Below are positions 17,163-26,388 of a DNA stretch of 64,000 bases, piece by piece (the stretch's first letter is position 1; each line of letters starts with the position of its first letter). The DNA is taken from NCBI GenBank assembly GCA_963836015.1, contig CAWIIF010000006.1, positions 62,001 to 126,000 of the forward strand, in the 5' to 3' direction. The position numbers and the translations under genes were made by a program. The stretch comes from CAWCDJ01 sp963836015 (GTDB taxonomy: Bacteria; Acidobacteriota; Terriglobia; Bryobacterales; Bryobacteraceae). The notes under the pieces are model-generated. The model was not told the DNA's origin. It was given only the letters and a program-made list of their open reading frames with translations, and did not search any database.

Positions 17163-17645
17163 ATGCCGGACGACTCTTCCCTGCGAAATCAACTGCTCGA
17201 ACTGCTGCACGGCGGGCACGCCCATGCCACGTTCGAAGACGCCGTGAAGGACATGCCGCTGGAGCTGGCCGGAGTGCGGCCCGCGGGCGCTCCCTATTCG
17301 GCCTGGGAGCTGCTCGAGCACATTCGCATCGCGCAGAACGACATCCTGGAATTCAGCCGCTCCGCCGAGTACACGTCGCCCGAGTGGCCCGCAGGCTACT
17401 GGCCGAAATCGCCCGCGCCTTCCAGCCCGCGCCAGTGGAAAGGATCGGTGGACGCGGTCCTCCGGGACCGCGCCGCCTTCGAGGCGCTGGTGAGCAACCC
17501 GGCCAACGACCTCTACCGCAAGCTCCCCTGGGGCGACGGCCAGAACCTGCTTCGCGAGGCGCTCCTGATCTCCGATCACAACGCCTACCATGTCGGCGAA
17601 CTCGTCCTGGTGCGCCGCCTCCTGGGCGCGTGGCCCGCCGCCTAG
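17163..17645 (+). CDS. DinB family protein
   Basis: The product is 160 residues. DinB/YfiT-like proteins are four-helix bundles that hold a metal through three His residues and act as thiol transferases or in stress responses. Here WELLEHIRIAQNDILEF gives the first His, and ISDHNAYHVGELVLVRRLLGAW gives the paired His of the last helix. The product is soluble, without a signal peptide. It begins 14 bases after the flippase gene, behind an AAGGAA motif, and is probably cotranscribed. A second, secreted DinB protein is encoded at 45215. Confidence 0.85.
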   Translation: MPDDSSLRNQLLELLHGGHAHATFEDAVKDMPLELAGVRPAGAPYSAWELLEHIRIAQNDILEFSRSAEYTSPEWPAGYWPKSPAPSSPRQWKGSVDAVLRDRAAFEALVSNPANDLYRKLPWGDGQNLLREALLISDHNAYHVGELVLVRRLLGAWPAA

Positions 17646-17696
17646 CCACTCGCCTGCCGGTGCGGCAACTGCGCCCAGGAGCGGTATGCTGTAGCT

Positions 17697-17876
17697 GTGA
17701 CGGATCGGGATCCCAGCGCCATCGATGATGCTCCTCTCCCCGAGTACAGCGAGGACGGAGTGGACGTGACACTCATCCGCTGGATGCTCTCCCTCACGCC
17801 CCGGGAACGGCTGCAGTTCCTGGAAGACCGCATCAATGACGTTCTGAAGATTCGCGAACGGAATGCAAGAACGTAA
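17697..17876 (+). CDS. Small conserved protein with TLIRWMLSLTPRERLQFL motif
   Basis: The product is 59 residues from GTG 17697 to TAA 17876. The sequence has an acidic N-terminus, the motif VDVTLIRWMLSLTPRERLQFLEDRIND and a basic tail. From memory, this motif recurs in small acidobacterial proteins encoded directly upstream of nucleotidyltransferase-like partners, where it probably forms one half of a pair; I cannot verify this here. TATGCT at 17685-17690 lies six bases before the GTG with no ribosome binding site, suggesting a leaderless transcript. A second overlapping ORF begins ATG 17863 (start MQERKLIAVLRDLR) but stops after 40 codons inside the antisense GNAT gene, so the expected partner seems to be lost. 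Confidence 0.6.
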   Translation: MTDRDPSAIDDAPLPEYSEDGVDVTLIRWMLSLTPRERLQFLEDRINDVLKIRERNART

Positions 17877-17933
17877 GCTGATTGCCGTCCTGCGCGACCT
17901 CCGCGGATTCTTCGCCGGGCAACAATCCCCTGG

Positions 17934-18392
17934 CTATAGACTCAACGCCTTCGTAAACACCGCCGAGGTCTTCGTCCGTTCGTAGCCTTCGCGAAGGTAG
18001 AACCGGTGGGCCGCTTCGCGGGCGATCTGAGATCGCACGACCATCTTCGCGACACCGCGCTCCCGGGCAAACTGTTCCGCCCGAAGAACCAGTTCCCGGC
18101 CGATCCCGGCGCTGCGATGGCCGTCGGAAACCACCAGGCCGCCGATCTCGCCGTAGGGATCGGCCTGCAGATGGTGGACGATGCCGACGTCGATCCATCC
18201 AACTACGGAGTCTTCGATGCAAGCGATATATACGGCGTGGTCTGCCAGACCGGCGAGGCACCGGATGCGCTCTTCCATGGCGGCCGGCGAGACCGGATAG
18301 CCAAGCTCACCACTCAGCCGGGCGGCGGCCTCCGCATCGGTGATGGCAATCTGGCGGATGGAGAGCGCGCGGACCTGGTCCTGGGTTGGCAT
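17934..18392 (-). CDS. GNAT family N-acetyltransferase
   Basis: The product is 152 residues. GNAT enzymes transfer acetyl from acetyl-CoA to amines. The N-terminal half begins SIRQIAITDAEAAARLSGELGYP. The acetyl-CoA-binding motif A is IGGLVVSDGHRSAGIGRELVLRAEQFARERG (R/QxxGxG/A pattern as RSAGIG). The C-terminal AHRFYLREGYERTKTSAVFTKAL is the usual motif B with the conserved Tyr. The substrate is unknown. It starts nine bases after the aminotransferase stop on the same strand, so it is the distal gene of that operon. Confidence 0.92.
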   Translation of the reverse strand: MPTQDQVRALSIRQIAITDAEAAARLSGELGYPVSPAAMEERIRCLAGLADHAVYIACIEDSVVGWIDVGIVHHLQADPYGEIGGLVVSDGHRSAGIGRELVLRAEQFARERGVAKMVVRSQIAREAAHRFYLREGYERTKTSAVFTKALSL

Positions 18393-18401
18393 GCAGCGTC
18401 T

Positions 18402-19592
18402 TTAGCATTTTAAGCCAGCCGGGCTGCACGCCACGCCGCACCGGTGGATGGCCCGCTCGAAGCCCGCCAGCGAATGCTCGATATCCCTCCGCGGGATCGT
18501 GAGCGAGAGCCGCATGTAGCCGGCCCGCCCGAAACCCTGGCCCGGGACCGCCAGTATGCCTTCCTCCTGCAGCATCCCGATGAACTCCACGTCGTCGGGG
18601 ATCGGGGTCCTCGGAAAGACGTAATACGAACCCTGGGGGCGGGGCGCGTCGTAGCCCATCCCGCTCAATGCGTCGCACAGCAGGTTGCGCTTGGCTTCGT
18701 ACTGCGAGATATCCACCGTGGCGTCGGGCGCCTCGCTCACCACCCACTGCCAGATCGCCGGCGCGTTGATGTAGCCGAGAATCCGGTTGGCGAAGGTGCA
18801 GGCATTGCGCAGCGGGCCGGCCTCCGGCAGGTGCGGCGGGATCGCGAGATACCCGATCCGCTCGCCCGCGATCGCCATGGCTTTCGACCACGACCACGTC
18901 ACCACCACGCGCTCGAGCAGGCTCGCGATCTCGGGCGCGCGGACGCCGTCGTAGACCAGCGGCCGGTAAGGCTCGTCGCTGATCACCAGCACCGGCTCGC
19001 GCACGATCGCATTCAGCTCCCGCAGGACTCCCGCGCCGTACACCGCACCGGTCGGGTTATTCGGCGAATTCAGCAGCAAGGCCTTGGTGCGCGGCGTGAT
19101 GGCGGCGGCGATGCGAGCGATATCGGGCTGGAAGCGGGCGTCCGTTTCCACCGTCACCACGCGCCCTCCGTGGTTCTCGATGTAGAAGCGGTATTCAGGA
19201 AAATACGGATTCAGAACGATCACTTCGTCGCCGGGATCGAGCACCGCCTTGAGCACGGTGTTGATCGCCCCCGCCGCCCCGTTGGTCATGATCAGGTCGT
19301 CGCCGCGGAACGGGATGCCCGTACGCGCCGCGAGGCCCGCCGCGAGGCGCGATCGCACTTCCGGGAACCCGGCATTCGGCATGTACCCGTGGCTGTGCGG
19401 GCGGCCCTCCCGCACCACGCGGCGCAGGGCCGCGAGCACCTCTTCGGGCGGCTCCACGTCGGGGTTGCCCAGCGTGTAGTCGAAGACGTTCTCCGCACCG
19501 CGCTCCTTGCGAAGCTGGATGCCGATCTCGAACATGCGGCGAATCCACGAGGACCGCTCCATCTGCCCGGCAATGGCGCGTGAAATTCCCAT
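18402..19592 (-). CDS. Pyridoxal phosphate-dependent class I/II aminotransferase
   Basis: The product is 396 residues from ATG 19592, chosen because GGGAG lies eight bases upstream; two further in-frame ATGs lie upstream at 19604 and 19610. It has the fold-type I pattern: GNPDVEPPEEVLAAL near the N-terminus, TNGAAGAINTVLKAVLDPGDEV (cofactor phosphate contact), LNSPNNPTGAVY (Asn), VISDEPYRPLVY (Asp) and the Schiff-base Lys in TWSWSKAMAIAGERIGYLA. It resembles aspartate/aromatic aminotransferase-like enzymes of the AspC/PatA group. It diverges from the ornithine cyclodeaminase operon. TTTATAAT just upstream of the start could be a -10 element. A GNAT gene follows. Confidence 0.9.
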   Translation of the reverse strand: MGISRAIAGQMERSSWIRRMFEIGIQLRKERGAENVFDYTLGNPDVEPPEEVLAALRRVVREGRPHSHGYMPNAGFPEVRSRLAAGLAARTGIPFRGDDLIMTNGAAGAINTVLKAVLDPGDEVIVLNPYFPEYRFYIENHGGRVVTVETDARFQPDIARIAAAITPRTKALLLNSPNNPTGAVYGAGVLRELNAIVREPVLVISDEPYRPLVYDGVRAPEIASLLERVVVTWSWSKAMAIAGERIGYLAIPPHLPEAGPLRNACTFANRILGYINAPAIWQWVVSEAPDATVDISQYEAKRNLLCDALSGMGYDAPRPQGSYYVFPRTPIPDDVEFIGMLQEEGILAVPGQGFGRAGYMRLSLTIPRRDIEHSLAGFERAIHRCGVACSPAGLKC

Positions 19593-19669
19593 TCGGACTC
19601 CCATGTCCATTATAAAGCACAACTACGACGTGGTGCTTAAATTCTTGTGGTAGGATTGGCGGCATTGCC

Positions 19670-20590
19670 ATGCGCGTCCTCGGCCTCGACGAAATCCGCG
19701 ACGTCCTGATCTATCGCGAGGTGATCGACCGCATGCGCGACGCACTCATCGCCCAATCGCGAGGCGAGTGCGATACCCCGATGCCGATGCATCTGGACAT
19801 CACGGCAGCCCTCGCCGAGGTTCACATTAAGGCCAGCTACCGGCAGGGCGGCCTCCATTTCGCCCTGAAGATCGCGAGCACCTTCCCCGGCAACCTGGGG
19901 CGCGGCCTCTCCACCAGCAACGGCATGATGCTGCTTTCCTCCGCCGAAACAGGCGATCCCGTGGCGTTCCTGGCAGATTCCGGGCACCTGACCGACGTCC
20001 GGACGGCCGCCGTAGCCGCCATGGCCGCCCGCGAACTCGGGCGGGACGACACCGTCCTGGGAATCCTGGGGACCGGCGTACAGGCACGCCTGCAAGCCTG
20101 GATGCACGCCGAGGTGCTGCCGCTCAAACAGATCGTAATCTGGGGCCGCACACCTGAGCGCGTCGAGGCATGCCGGCACGACCTCAGGCCGGTGGCGGAA
20201 GTGGCGAGCGTCGCGTCGCCGGCCGAGGTGGCGCGCCGCGCCCGGCTGATCGTCACTACGACGGCCTCCCGCCGCCCCCTGCTGCGGGCCGCGGACCTTC
20301 AGCCGGGCACGCACGTTTCCGCGGTCGGCGCGGATTCTCCCGGCAAGCAGGAGCTCGACCCCGAAATCCTCCGCTGCGCCGCGCTGGTGCTGGCGGATTC
20401 GCGCCGCCAGTGTGAGAAGCTCGGAGAGTTGCAGCATGCACCGGACGCCCGGGACCGCACCATCGAGCTCGGCGCGTTTTGCGAAACGCCGGCCGCGTTC
20501 GACCGCGCAGGAGTCACGGTCTGCGACTTCACCGGGCTCGGCGTGGAAGATTTGTATATCGCGGAATATTGCCTGGAAAGGTGTAGCTAA
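19670..20590 (+). CDS. Ornithine cyclodeaminase / mu-crystallin family protein
   Basis: The product is 306 residues. The family includes NAD(P)-dependent ornithine cyclodeaminase, alanine dehydrogenase and ketimine reductases. The N-terminus has DEIRDVLIYREVIDRMRDALIA and HIKASYRQGGLHFALKIASTFPGN with the substrate-binding Lys. The Rossmann fold begins DDTVLGILGTGVQARLQAWMHA, and VSAVGADSPGKQELDPEIL contributes the catalytic Asp. The stop overlaps the next ATG by one base (TAATG), so translation is coupled to the aminotransferase. Together the two suggest degradation or interconversion of a basic or cyclic amino acid; the substrate is not determinable. Confidence 0.9.
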   Translation: MRVLGLDEIRDVLIYREVIDRMRDALIAQSRGECDTPMPMHLDITAALAEVHIKASYRQGGLHFALKIASTFPGNLGRGLSTSNGMMLLSSAETGDPVAFLADSGHLTDVRTAAVAAMAARELGRDDTVLGILGTGVQARLQAWMHAEVLPLKQIVIWGRTPERVEACRHDLRPVAEVASVASPAEVARRARLIVTTTASRRPLLRAADLQPGTHVSAVGADSPGKQELDPEILRCAALVLADSRRQCEKLGELQHAPDARDRTIELGAFCETPAAFDRAGVTVCDFTGLGVEDLYIAEYCLERCS

Positions 20591-21714
20591 TGAAGATCCC
20601 TCAGTTCGAAATGGAGCGGATGCAATCGACGTGGGAAAACGTCGTCGAGATGGATATGAGCGAGAGCGGCGTGCGCCCGGTCACTCTGCGGGAGCTCGCG
20701 GAAATGGGGCTCGACCTCGACGCCATCCTCGACACTCCGCTCGGCTACAGCCAGTCGAACGGCACCATCCCGCTGCGCGAGGGCCTGGCCGCCCTCTACC
20801 CCGGCGCCACGCCCGACCACATCGAGGTCACCAACGGCACTTCCGAGGCGAATTACCTGCTGGCACTCGCCCTGCTGCGCGATGGCGACGAGGTAGCCTT
20901 CGAAGTCCCCAATTACATGCAGTACTGGGGACTGCCGGAGAGCCTCGGCGCGAAGGTGAATTGCTTTCACCTGCAAATCGATTGCAACTGGGAGCCGGAT
21001 TGGGAGGAGTTCGAGCGCGCGGTGAACCCGAAGACACGCCTGGTCTACCTTTCGAATCCCAACAATCCCTCCGGATCGGTGCTCTCGGAGCAGGCCATGC
21101 GACGCATAGTGGATCGCTGCGAGGCGGTGGGCGCCTGGCTGCTGGCCGACGAAGTGTACCAGGGCGCCGAGATCCACTGCGAGCGGACCCGCAGTTTCTG
21201 GGGAATGAGCGACCGCGTGATCGTCACCAGCGGCCTCTCGAAAGCCTACGGCATCCCGGGCGTGCGGATCGGCTGGATCGCCGGCCCGAAAGAGGTGGTG
21301 GCCGAATGCTGGACGCAGCACGACTACCTGACGATCGGCCCCAACAAGATCTCCGACGCCGTGGCGCGCACGGCAGTGGAGCCGCGGAACCGCGAGAAGC
21401 TCTACGCCCGGACCCGCGCCATCCTGCAGCAGAACCTGCCGGCGATGCGCGAATGGGCCGCGGGCTTCGGCGGCTTTCTGACGTTCCGCGAGCCGCAGGC
21501 CGGGGCGCTGTGCCTGATGCGCTACGGCTCGGCCACCCCGAGCCTGGAGATCGTCGATCGCGTGAGGGTCAACCAGAGCGTGCTGATCGTGCCGGGGATC
21601 CATCTGGGCCTCGAGGGCTTCCTGCGGATCTGGCTGGGCGGCCGGCCGGAGTTTCTGGCCGAAGGACTGCGCCGCATCGGGATCGAACTGGGGAAAGAAG
21701 CCGTGCGTGTCTGA
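20590..21714 (+). CDS. Pyridoxal phosphate-dependent class I aminotransferase
   Basis: The product is 374 residues. Fold-type I motifs: VTNGTSEANYLLALALLRDGDEV, YLSNPNNPSGSVLSEQAM, LLADEVYQGAEI and the Lys-containing TSGLSKAYGIPGVRIGWIAGP. The N-terminus MERMQSTWENVVEMDMSESGV is typical of the capreomycidine-synthase-like/aspartate aminotransferase subgroup, in which a short N-terminal arm precedes the core. It is the second gene of a run with one-base (upstream) and eight-base (downstream) overlaps, so it is translated together with the ornithine cyclodeaminase and the permease. It is only distantly similar to the class I/II enzyme at 18402. Confidence 0.9.
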   Translation: MKIPQFEMERMQSTWENVVEMDMSESGVRPVTLRELAEMGLDLDAILDTPLGYSQSNGTIPLREGLAALYPGATPDHIEVTNGTSEANYLLALALLRDGDEVAFEVPNYMQYWGLPESLGAKVNCFHLQIDCNWEPDWEEFERAVNPKTRLVYLSNPNNPSGSVLSEQAMRRIVDRCEAVGAWLLADEVYQGAEIHCERTRSFWGMSDRVIVTSGLSKAYGIPGVRIGWIAGPKEVVAECWTQHDYLTIGPNKISDAVARTAVEPRNREKLYARTRAILQQNLPAMREWAAGFGGFLTFREPQAGALCLMRYGSATPSLEIVDRVRVNQSVLIVPGIHLGLEGFLRIWLGGRPEFLAEGLRRIGIELGKEAVRV

Positions 21715-23044
21715 AAAAGGCCCGGCGCTGCGGCGTGAGCTGGGGCTGCGCGACATCACGCTGTTCGCTATCACCTGCATCGTGGGCACGCGGTGGATTG
21801 CGGCGGCGGCGCACGCCGGTCCGGGCTCCGTCACGCTGTGGCTCATGGGCGCGGTCTTCTTCGTGGTCCCGCTGGCCATCTCGGTGGCGGCCCTGGTGGT
21901 CAAGTACCCCGGGGCGGGCGGCCTCTACCTGTGGACGCGCGGCGATTTCGGCCCCTGGCACGGCTTCCTGGCATTCTGGGTCTATTGGATGGGAATGGCG
22001 GTCTGGTTCCCCAGCGCCGCTATGTTCTACGGAGGCGCGGCGCTGCATGCCGTAGGCATTTCAGAGACCCGCTGGCACGTCCTGTCGATCTCCCTGGTGT
22101 TTATCTGGGTCGCGCTCGGCACCAACATCGTCGGGATGAAGATCGGAAAGTGGACCGAGAACATCGGCGGCGCTTCGGCCTGGCTGGTCACAGCGCTGTT
22201 CGTGGCGCTGGCGGCTGTGGCGTATCTCGCGCGCGGATCGGCTACCCCGCTCCACATCCTGCCTCGCTGGAACTGGGGGACCGTGAGTTTCTGGGCCACC
22301 ATCGCCTATGCCATGTCCGGCCTGGAGTTGGCGGGGCTGATGGGCGCGGAGATCCGCGACCCCGAGCGCACGTTTCCGCGCGCCGGGTGGATCGCCTCTG
22401 TTTGTATCACCGCGTTTTACGCCAGCGCCACCATCGCGCTGCTGGTGCTGCTTCCGCCGGCGCGGATCGGCGCGCTCAACGGACTGGCGGATGCCGGCGA
22501 CGAAGCCGCCCGCGCCATGTCGGTCGCGTGGCTGGGGCCGGCGATCGCCCTGCTGGTGGTGGCGAGCGGCATGGGGCAGCTCGGCGGAGTCGGGACCGCC
22601 ATCTCCCGCCTGCCCTTCGCAGCCGGCGCCGACCGTCTGTTGCCCGCCGCGTTCTCGCGCATCCATCCGCGGTGGCATACCCCGCATGTCTCCATCTTCG
22701 CCCTGGGGCTGGTGGGCACCTTCCTGCTCGTCTCGATTCAGCTCGGCGATACGATGAATGCGGCCTACCAGGCGCTGGTCTCGCTGATGGTCATCACGGG
22801 ATTTCTCCCTTATCTCTACATCTTCGGCAGTGCCTGGAAGGCCGGCAAACGGCTCAGCGCGCTATCCGGCTGGGCCGTCACGGTGCTGGCCATCGCCTGC
22901 TCCGTGATTCCGACGGACGAAATTAACAGCGTGTGGCTGTTCGAGGGAAAGCTGGCCGCCGGCACGATTGCGGTGATCGGCTCGGCGTGGCTGGTTTACC
23001 GGCGGCGGCCAACGCCGGAGCATATAATCAAAATGCCCTCATGA
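21707..23044 (+). CDS. APC family amino acid permease
   Basis: The product is 445 residues from GTG 21707, overlapping the aminotransferase by eight bases. Twelve hydrophobic segments fit the amino acid-polyamine-organocation fold. The first helix contains the substrate-site unwinding motif LFAITCIVGTRWIAAAAHAGPG, and YAMSGLELAGLMGAEIRDPERTFPRA is the conserved helix 6 / Glu-containing stretch. It would import an amino acid for the enzymes encoded upstream; the specificity is unknown. Its stop overlaps the MFS gene's ATG by four bases. Confidence 0.92.
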   Translation: MSEKGPALRRELGLRDITLFAITCIVGTRWIAAAAHAGPGSVTLWLMGAVFFVVPLAISVAALVVKYPGAGGLYLWTRGDFGPWHGFLAFWVYWMGMAVWFPSAAMFYGGAALHAVGISETRWHVLSISLVFIWVALGTNIVGMKIGKWTENIGGASAWLVTALFVALAAVAYLARGSATPLHILPRWNWGTVSFWATIAYAMSGLELAGLMGAEIRDPERTFPRAGWIASVCITAFYASATIALLVLLPPARIGALNGLADAGDEAARAMSVAWLGPAIALLVVASGMGQLGGVGTAISRLPFAAGADRLLPAAFSRIHPRWHTPHVSIFALGLVGTFLLVSIQLGDTMNAAYQALVSLMVITGFLPYLYIFGSAWKAGKRLSALSGWAVTVLAIACSVIPTDEINSVWLFEGKLAAGTIAVIGSAWLVYRRRPTPEHIIKMPS

Positions 23045-24312
23045 CCACGGCAGCCATGCAAAGGCCCGCGACATCGCACATCCGGTGGACCGTCTGCGCC
23101 CTTCTTTTCTTCGCAACGACCATCAATTATGTGGACCGGCAGGTGCTCAGCCTGCTGGCCAAGACCCTCGAAACCAGCATCGGCTGGAACGACATCCAGT
23201 ACAGCAATATTACGTCCGCCTTCACGGCCGCTTACGCGCTGGGCCTGCTCGGCGCGGGGAGGCTGCTCGACAAATACGGCACCCGCATCGGGTTCGCGAT
23301 CGCCGTCACCATCTGGAGTTTCGCGGCGATGGCCCACGGCCTCGCGACCTCCGCGCTCACCTTCGGCATCGCCCGCGCATTTCTCGGGCTGGGCGAGGCC
23401 GCGAATTTCCCCGCCTGCATCAAGACCGTCGCCGAATGGTTCCCCAAGAAGGAGCGGGCGCAAGCCACCGGCATTTTCAATTCGGGGTCGAACATCGGGG
23501 CAGTCGCGGCCATCATCGCGGTTCCGCTGCTCACGTTGCACTGGGGATGGCAAGCATCCTTTGTCGCTACCGGAGCCCTCGGTTTTATTTGGCTGGTCTT
23601 CTGGCTGCTGATGTATTCCAAGCCGGAAAAGCACTCGAGGGTTTCCAAATCCGAGCTGGGAATGATCCAGGCCGATCCGCCCGACTCGCAATCATCGTAC
23701 CCCTGGGCTCCGCTGTTTCCGCACCGCGAAACGTGGTCGTTCGCTGTCGGCAAGTTCATGACCGACGGAATCTGGTGGTTCTACCTCTTCTGGCTGCCGA
23801 AATATTTGCAGGAGACCTTCAGCCTTTCGCTCGAGCAGATCATCATCCCGACCCTGGTCGTCTATAACGGATCGAGCATCGGCAGCGTGGCCGGCGGCTG
23901 GCTCTCCTCGAGCCTGCTCAAGCGCGGCTGGAGCCTCAATGCAGCGCGCAAGACCGCCATGCTGGTGTGCGCCATGGCTGTGCTGCCTGTGCTTTATGCG
24001 CCTTATACGAAGAGCATGTGGGTGACGGTGGCGCTGGTGACGCTGGCTACGGCCGCGCACCAGGGCTGGTCGGCCAACCTGTTTACCACGGCTTCCGACA
24101 TGTTCCCGCGGGCGGCGGTGGGCAGCGTCGTGGGGATCGGCGGCACGGCCGGCGCGATCGGCGGCGTGCTGGTCCAGAAGGCCGCCGGATACATCGTGGA
24201 GTGGACCCACAGCTACTTCCTGATGTTCATGATGTGCGGCACCGTATACCTGATCGCGCTGGGGATCATGCAGCTTCTGACTCCCAGGCTGGATCCGGCC
24301 GAGCTGGATTAG
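23041..24312 (+). CDS. MFS transporter, anion:cation symporter (ACS/ExuT-like) type
   Basis: The product is 423 residues from ATG 23041 (ATGA overlap with the permease stop). Twelve transmembrane helices are apparent. Signatures of hexuronate/sugar-acid transporters are present: FFATTINYVDRQVLSLLAKTL in helix 1, GRLLDKYGTRIGFAIAVTIWS in loop 2-3, and FLGLGEAANFPACIKTVAEWFPKKERAQATGIFNSGSNIG. ACS members typically import organic anions such as hexuronates or sialic acid. It shares an operon with amino-acid genes and may supply a related carboxylate. A central cytoplasmic loop (KPEKHSRVSKSELGMIQADPPDSQ) separates the two six-helix halves. Confidence 0.92.
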   Translation: MTTAAMQRPATSHIRWTVCALLFFATTINYVDRQVLSLLAKTLETSIGWNDIQYSNITSAFTAAYALGLLGAGRLLDKYGTRIGFAIAVTIWSFAAMAHGLATSALTFGIARAFLGLGEAANFPACIKTVAEWFPKKERAQATGIFNSGSNIGAVAAIIAVPLLTLHWGWQASFVATGALGFIWLVFWLLMYSKPEKHSRVSKSELGMIQADPPDSQSSYPWAPLFPHRETWSFAVGKFMTDGIWWFYLFWLPKYLQETFSLSLEQIIIPTLVVYNGSSIGSVAGGWLSSSLLKRGWSLNAARKTAMLVCAMAVLPVLYAPYTKSMWVTVALVTLATAAHQGWSANLFTTASDMFPRAAVGSVVGIGGTAGAIGGVLVQKAAGYIVEWTHSYFLMFMMCGTVYLIALGIMQLLTPRLDPAELD

Positions 24313-24316
24313 CCGC

Positions 24317-26347
24317 GTGGAAAAGGGCCGGATCGTTCCCCGGGTGGCGTTCCTGGCCTTCGTCTGCCTGCTGGGAGTGGAGGTTTACGGGTTCCTCAGC
24401 CATCCGCTGTTTGCGCAGCACGTCTGGGACCCGGTCGGACTCCGCCGGCTGGCGCGCTATGCGGGCTGGTTCGTGGCGGTAGCCTTTCCGATGCTGGCGA
24501 TCGCGCCCTGGCTCTTCGCGCCGTTGATTTGCGCGCTGGTTGTCGCGCTCACTACCGCTTCGGTAGGTCCGGCCGCGGTGCTTGCCGTCGGGCTTTTCCT
24601 GCTCTCCGGTGACGCGCTGGGCAGGCGCCTGCTCCCCGAGTCCGGGGCCTGCGCAACACCGGTGGGCATCTCGGTCTATTTGTTCCTCATGAATCTGGCG
24701 GCACGCGCACCCGTCAACACCTGGTGGGTTTGGGGGATCGTGCTGGTCCTCCCGATCGCGGCGGACTGGCGCGGGTCGTGGCGCAGCCTGAGTACTCTCG
24801 CGAATTGGGTTCGTTCCGCCGAGCTGCGCCGCGCGGCATCGCGCTTGCCGTTCGCGGCCCTGGTATTCGCGCTCGGCATGCACTGGCTGATCGTGCTCAA
24901 GCCGGAAAAAAGCGCCGACGGGCTGGCGATGCACCTGGCGATTCCCGCCAACGTGGCGGCGCACCACGCCATGACCTTCGAGCCCTCCCGCTTCGTGTGG
25001 GCCGTGATGCCCATGGGCGCGGACTGGGCCTACTCCATCGTTTACCTGCTCGGCGGGGAGTTCGCCGCCCGCCTGCTCAACTTCGCGTTCCTGCTGCTGG
25101 CCCTGGCGCTGCTCGATCGAATGCTGAGGCCCACCCTCACGCCGCCGGTGCGACTGCTCTTCCTGGCGCTCTTCACGACGACTCCGCTGGTCGGGCTGGT
25201 AACCGGCTCGCTGTTCGTCGAAAATCTGCTGCTGGCCTTGATACTCGGGATGATGGCCGCAATATGGCAGTATGCGGAGACCGGCGAAGCGCGCTGGTAT
25301 TTCGCGGCCATGGTGCTCGGCGGTACGGCGCTCGCCACCAAGTTCGGAGCGCTCGGCCTGCTCGCGATCGCCGTGCCGTTCGCGCTCTTCGAGGCCTGGC
25401 GCCGCGGCGGGCGTCGCGCCCTCAGGCTATCCGCGGGAATCGCCCTGCTGGCCGTCTTCGCCCTGTCGCCTTACGCCATTGCCTGGTGGAAGACCGGCAA
25501 CCCCGTGTTCCCGTTCCTGAATGAGAAGATTCACTCGCCGTTGATCGACCCCTCGGCGCAATTCCGCGACAACGAATTCCGCAGGCCGCTCACGTGGCGG
25601 ACGCCCTACGAGCTGACTTTCGACACGCATCGCTATTACGAAGCGCAGGACGGAGCCTTTGGCTTCCAATATCTGCTGCTGGCGCCGCTCGCGCTGCTCG
25701 CCGCGGACCGCCGGTCGCGCACCGCCGCGGCAGTAGGCTTGGGAGCGGCCGTGCTCACTTTGCGCGCCGAGCCGAATGCGCGCTTCGTTTATGCGGCCCT
25801 GCCGTTCGTGATGCTGGGTGCGGCCGCGGCGATCGCTCGCCTCGACCGGTGGCCGTATCGTATTGCGATCGCGTGCATGGCCGGATGCGCCGCGCTCAAT
25901 CTCTGGTTCCTGCCCGCCTCCGGCTGGTATCACAAGGATTTCTACGCGCAGGCCCCCTTCCGCCGCGACGCCGCAGAACGCTATATCCGGCAGGAAGTGC
26001 CCGTCCGCGAAGTAGCGGAATATTTCGAGCGGGTACATCCGCATACAAATGTATTCGAAGAAGACGATATCGATCTGCCCGATATCACCGGCAACGTCTA
26101 CGAGAATCTCTGGCACCAATACGCGGTAGTCATGGCACTGCGGCGCGCCGCCGGCCCGCGCGAAGTGGCGCGCCTTTTCGAAAGCTGGGGCGTCCGCTAC
26201 TACATCGCACGGCGGCACGATTCCGGCGAGATGCTCGACCCATCTGCCCTGGCGCAGTTTCTTAGGGAGTGCACTGTATCCGAATACGCATTTTCCGGGT
26301 TTGATTTAAGACGTTCGGACGCGGATCGGTGTGCGGCCACACATTGA
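24317..26347 (+). CDS. Multi-spanning membrane protein, GT-C glycosyltransferase-like
   Basis: The product is 676 residues from GTG 24317, four bases after the MFS stop. At least ten hydrophobic helices are followed by a soluble C-terminal part beginning near residue 555 (GWYHKDFYAQAPFRRDAAERYIRQ). An extracytoplasmic loop after the fifth helix group contains KPEKSADGLAMHLAIPANVAAHHAMTFEP, in the place where ArnT/PMT-family enzymes keep the acidic catalytic residue. This arrangement suggests transfer of a sugar from a polyprenyl carrier, but the motif match is weak and the acceptor is unknown. It is the last gene of the five-gene run. Confidence 0.65.
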   Translation: MEKGRIVPRVAFLAFVCLLGVEVYGFLSHPLFAQHVWDPVGLRRLARYAGWFVAVAFPMLAIAPWLFAPLICALVVALTTASVGPAAVLAVGLFLLSGDALGRRLLPESGACATPVGISVYLFLMNLAARAPVNTWWVWGIVLVLPIAADWRGSWRSLSTLANWVRSAELRRAASRLPFAALVFALGMHWLIVLKPEKSADGLAMHLAIPANVAAHHAMTFEPSRFVWAVMPMGADWAYSIVYLLGGEFAARLLNFAFLLLALALLDRMLRPTLTPPVRLLFLALFTTTPLVGLVTGSLFVENLLLALILGMMAAIWQYAETGEARWYFAAMVLGGTALATKFGALGLLAIAVPFALFEAWRRGGRRALRLSAGIALLAVFALSPYAIAWWKTGNPVFPFLNEKIHSPLIDPSAQFRDNEFRRPLTWRTPYELTFDTHRYYEAQDGAFGFQYLLLAPLALLAADRRSRTAAAVGLGAAVLTLRAEPNARFVYAALPFVMLGAAAAIARLDRWPYRIAIACMAGCAALNLWFLPASGWYHKDFYAQAPFRRDAAERYIRQEVPVREVAEYFERVHPHTNVFEEDDIDLPDITGNVYENLWHQYAVVMALRRAAGPREVARLFESWGVRYYIARRHDSGEMLDPSALAQFLRECTVSEYAFSGFDLRRSDADRCAATH

Positions 26348-26388
26348 CGGTACCGAACGCGACGGTCGCGCGCTAGAATCAGGTTGCC

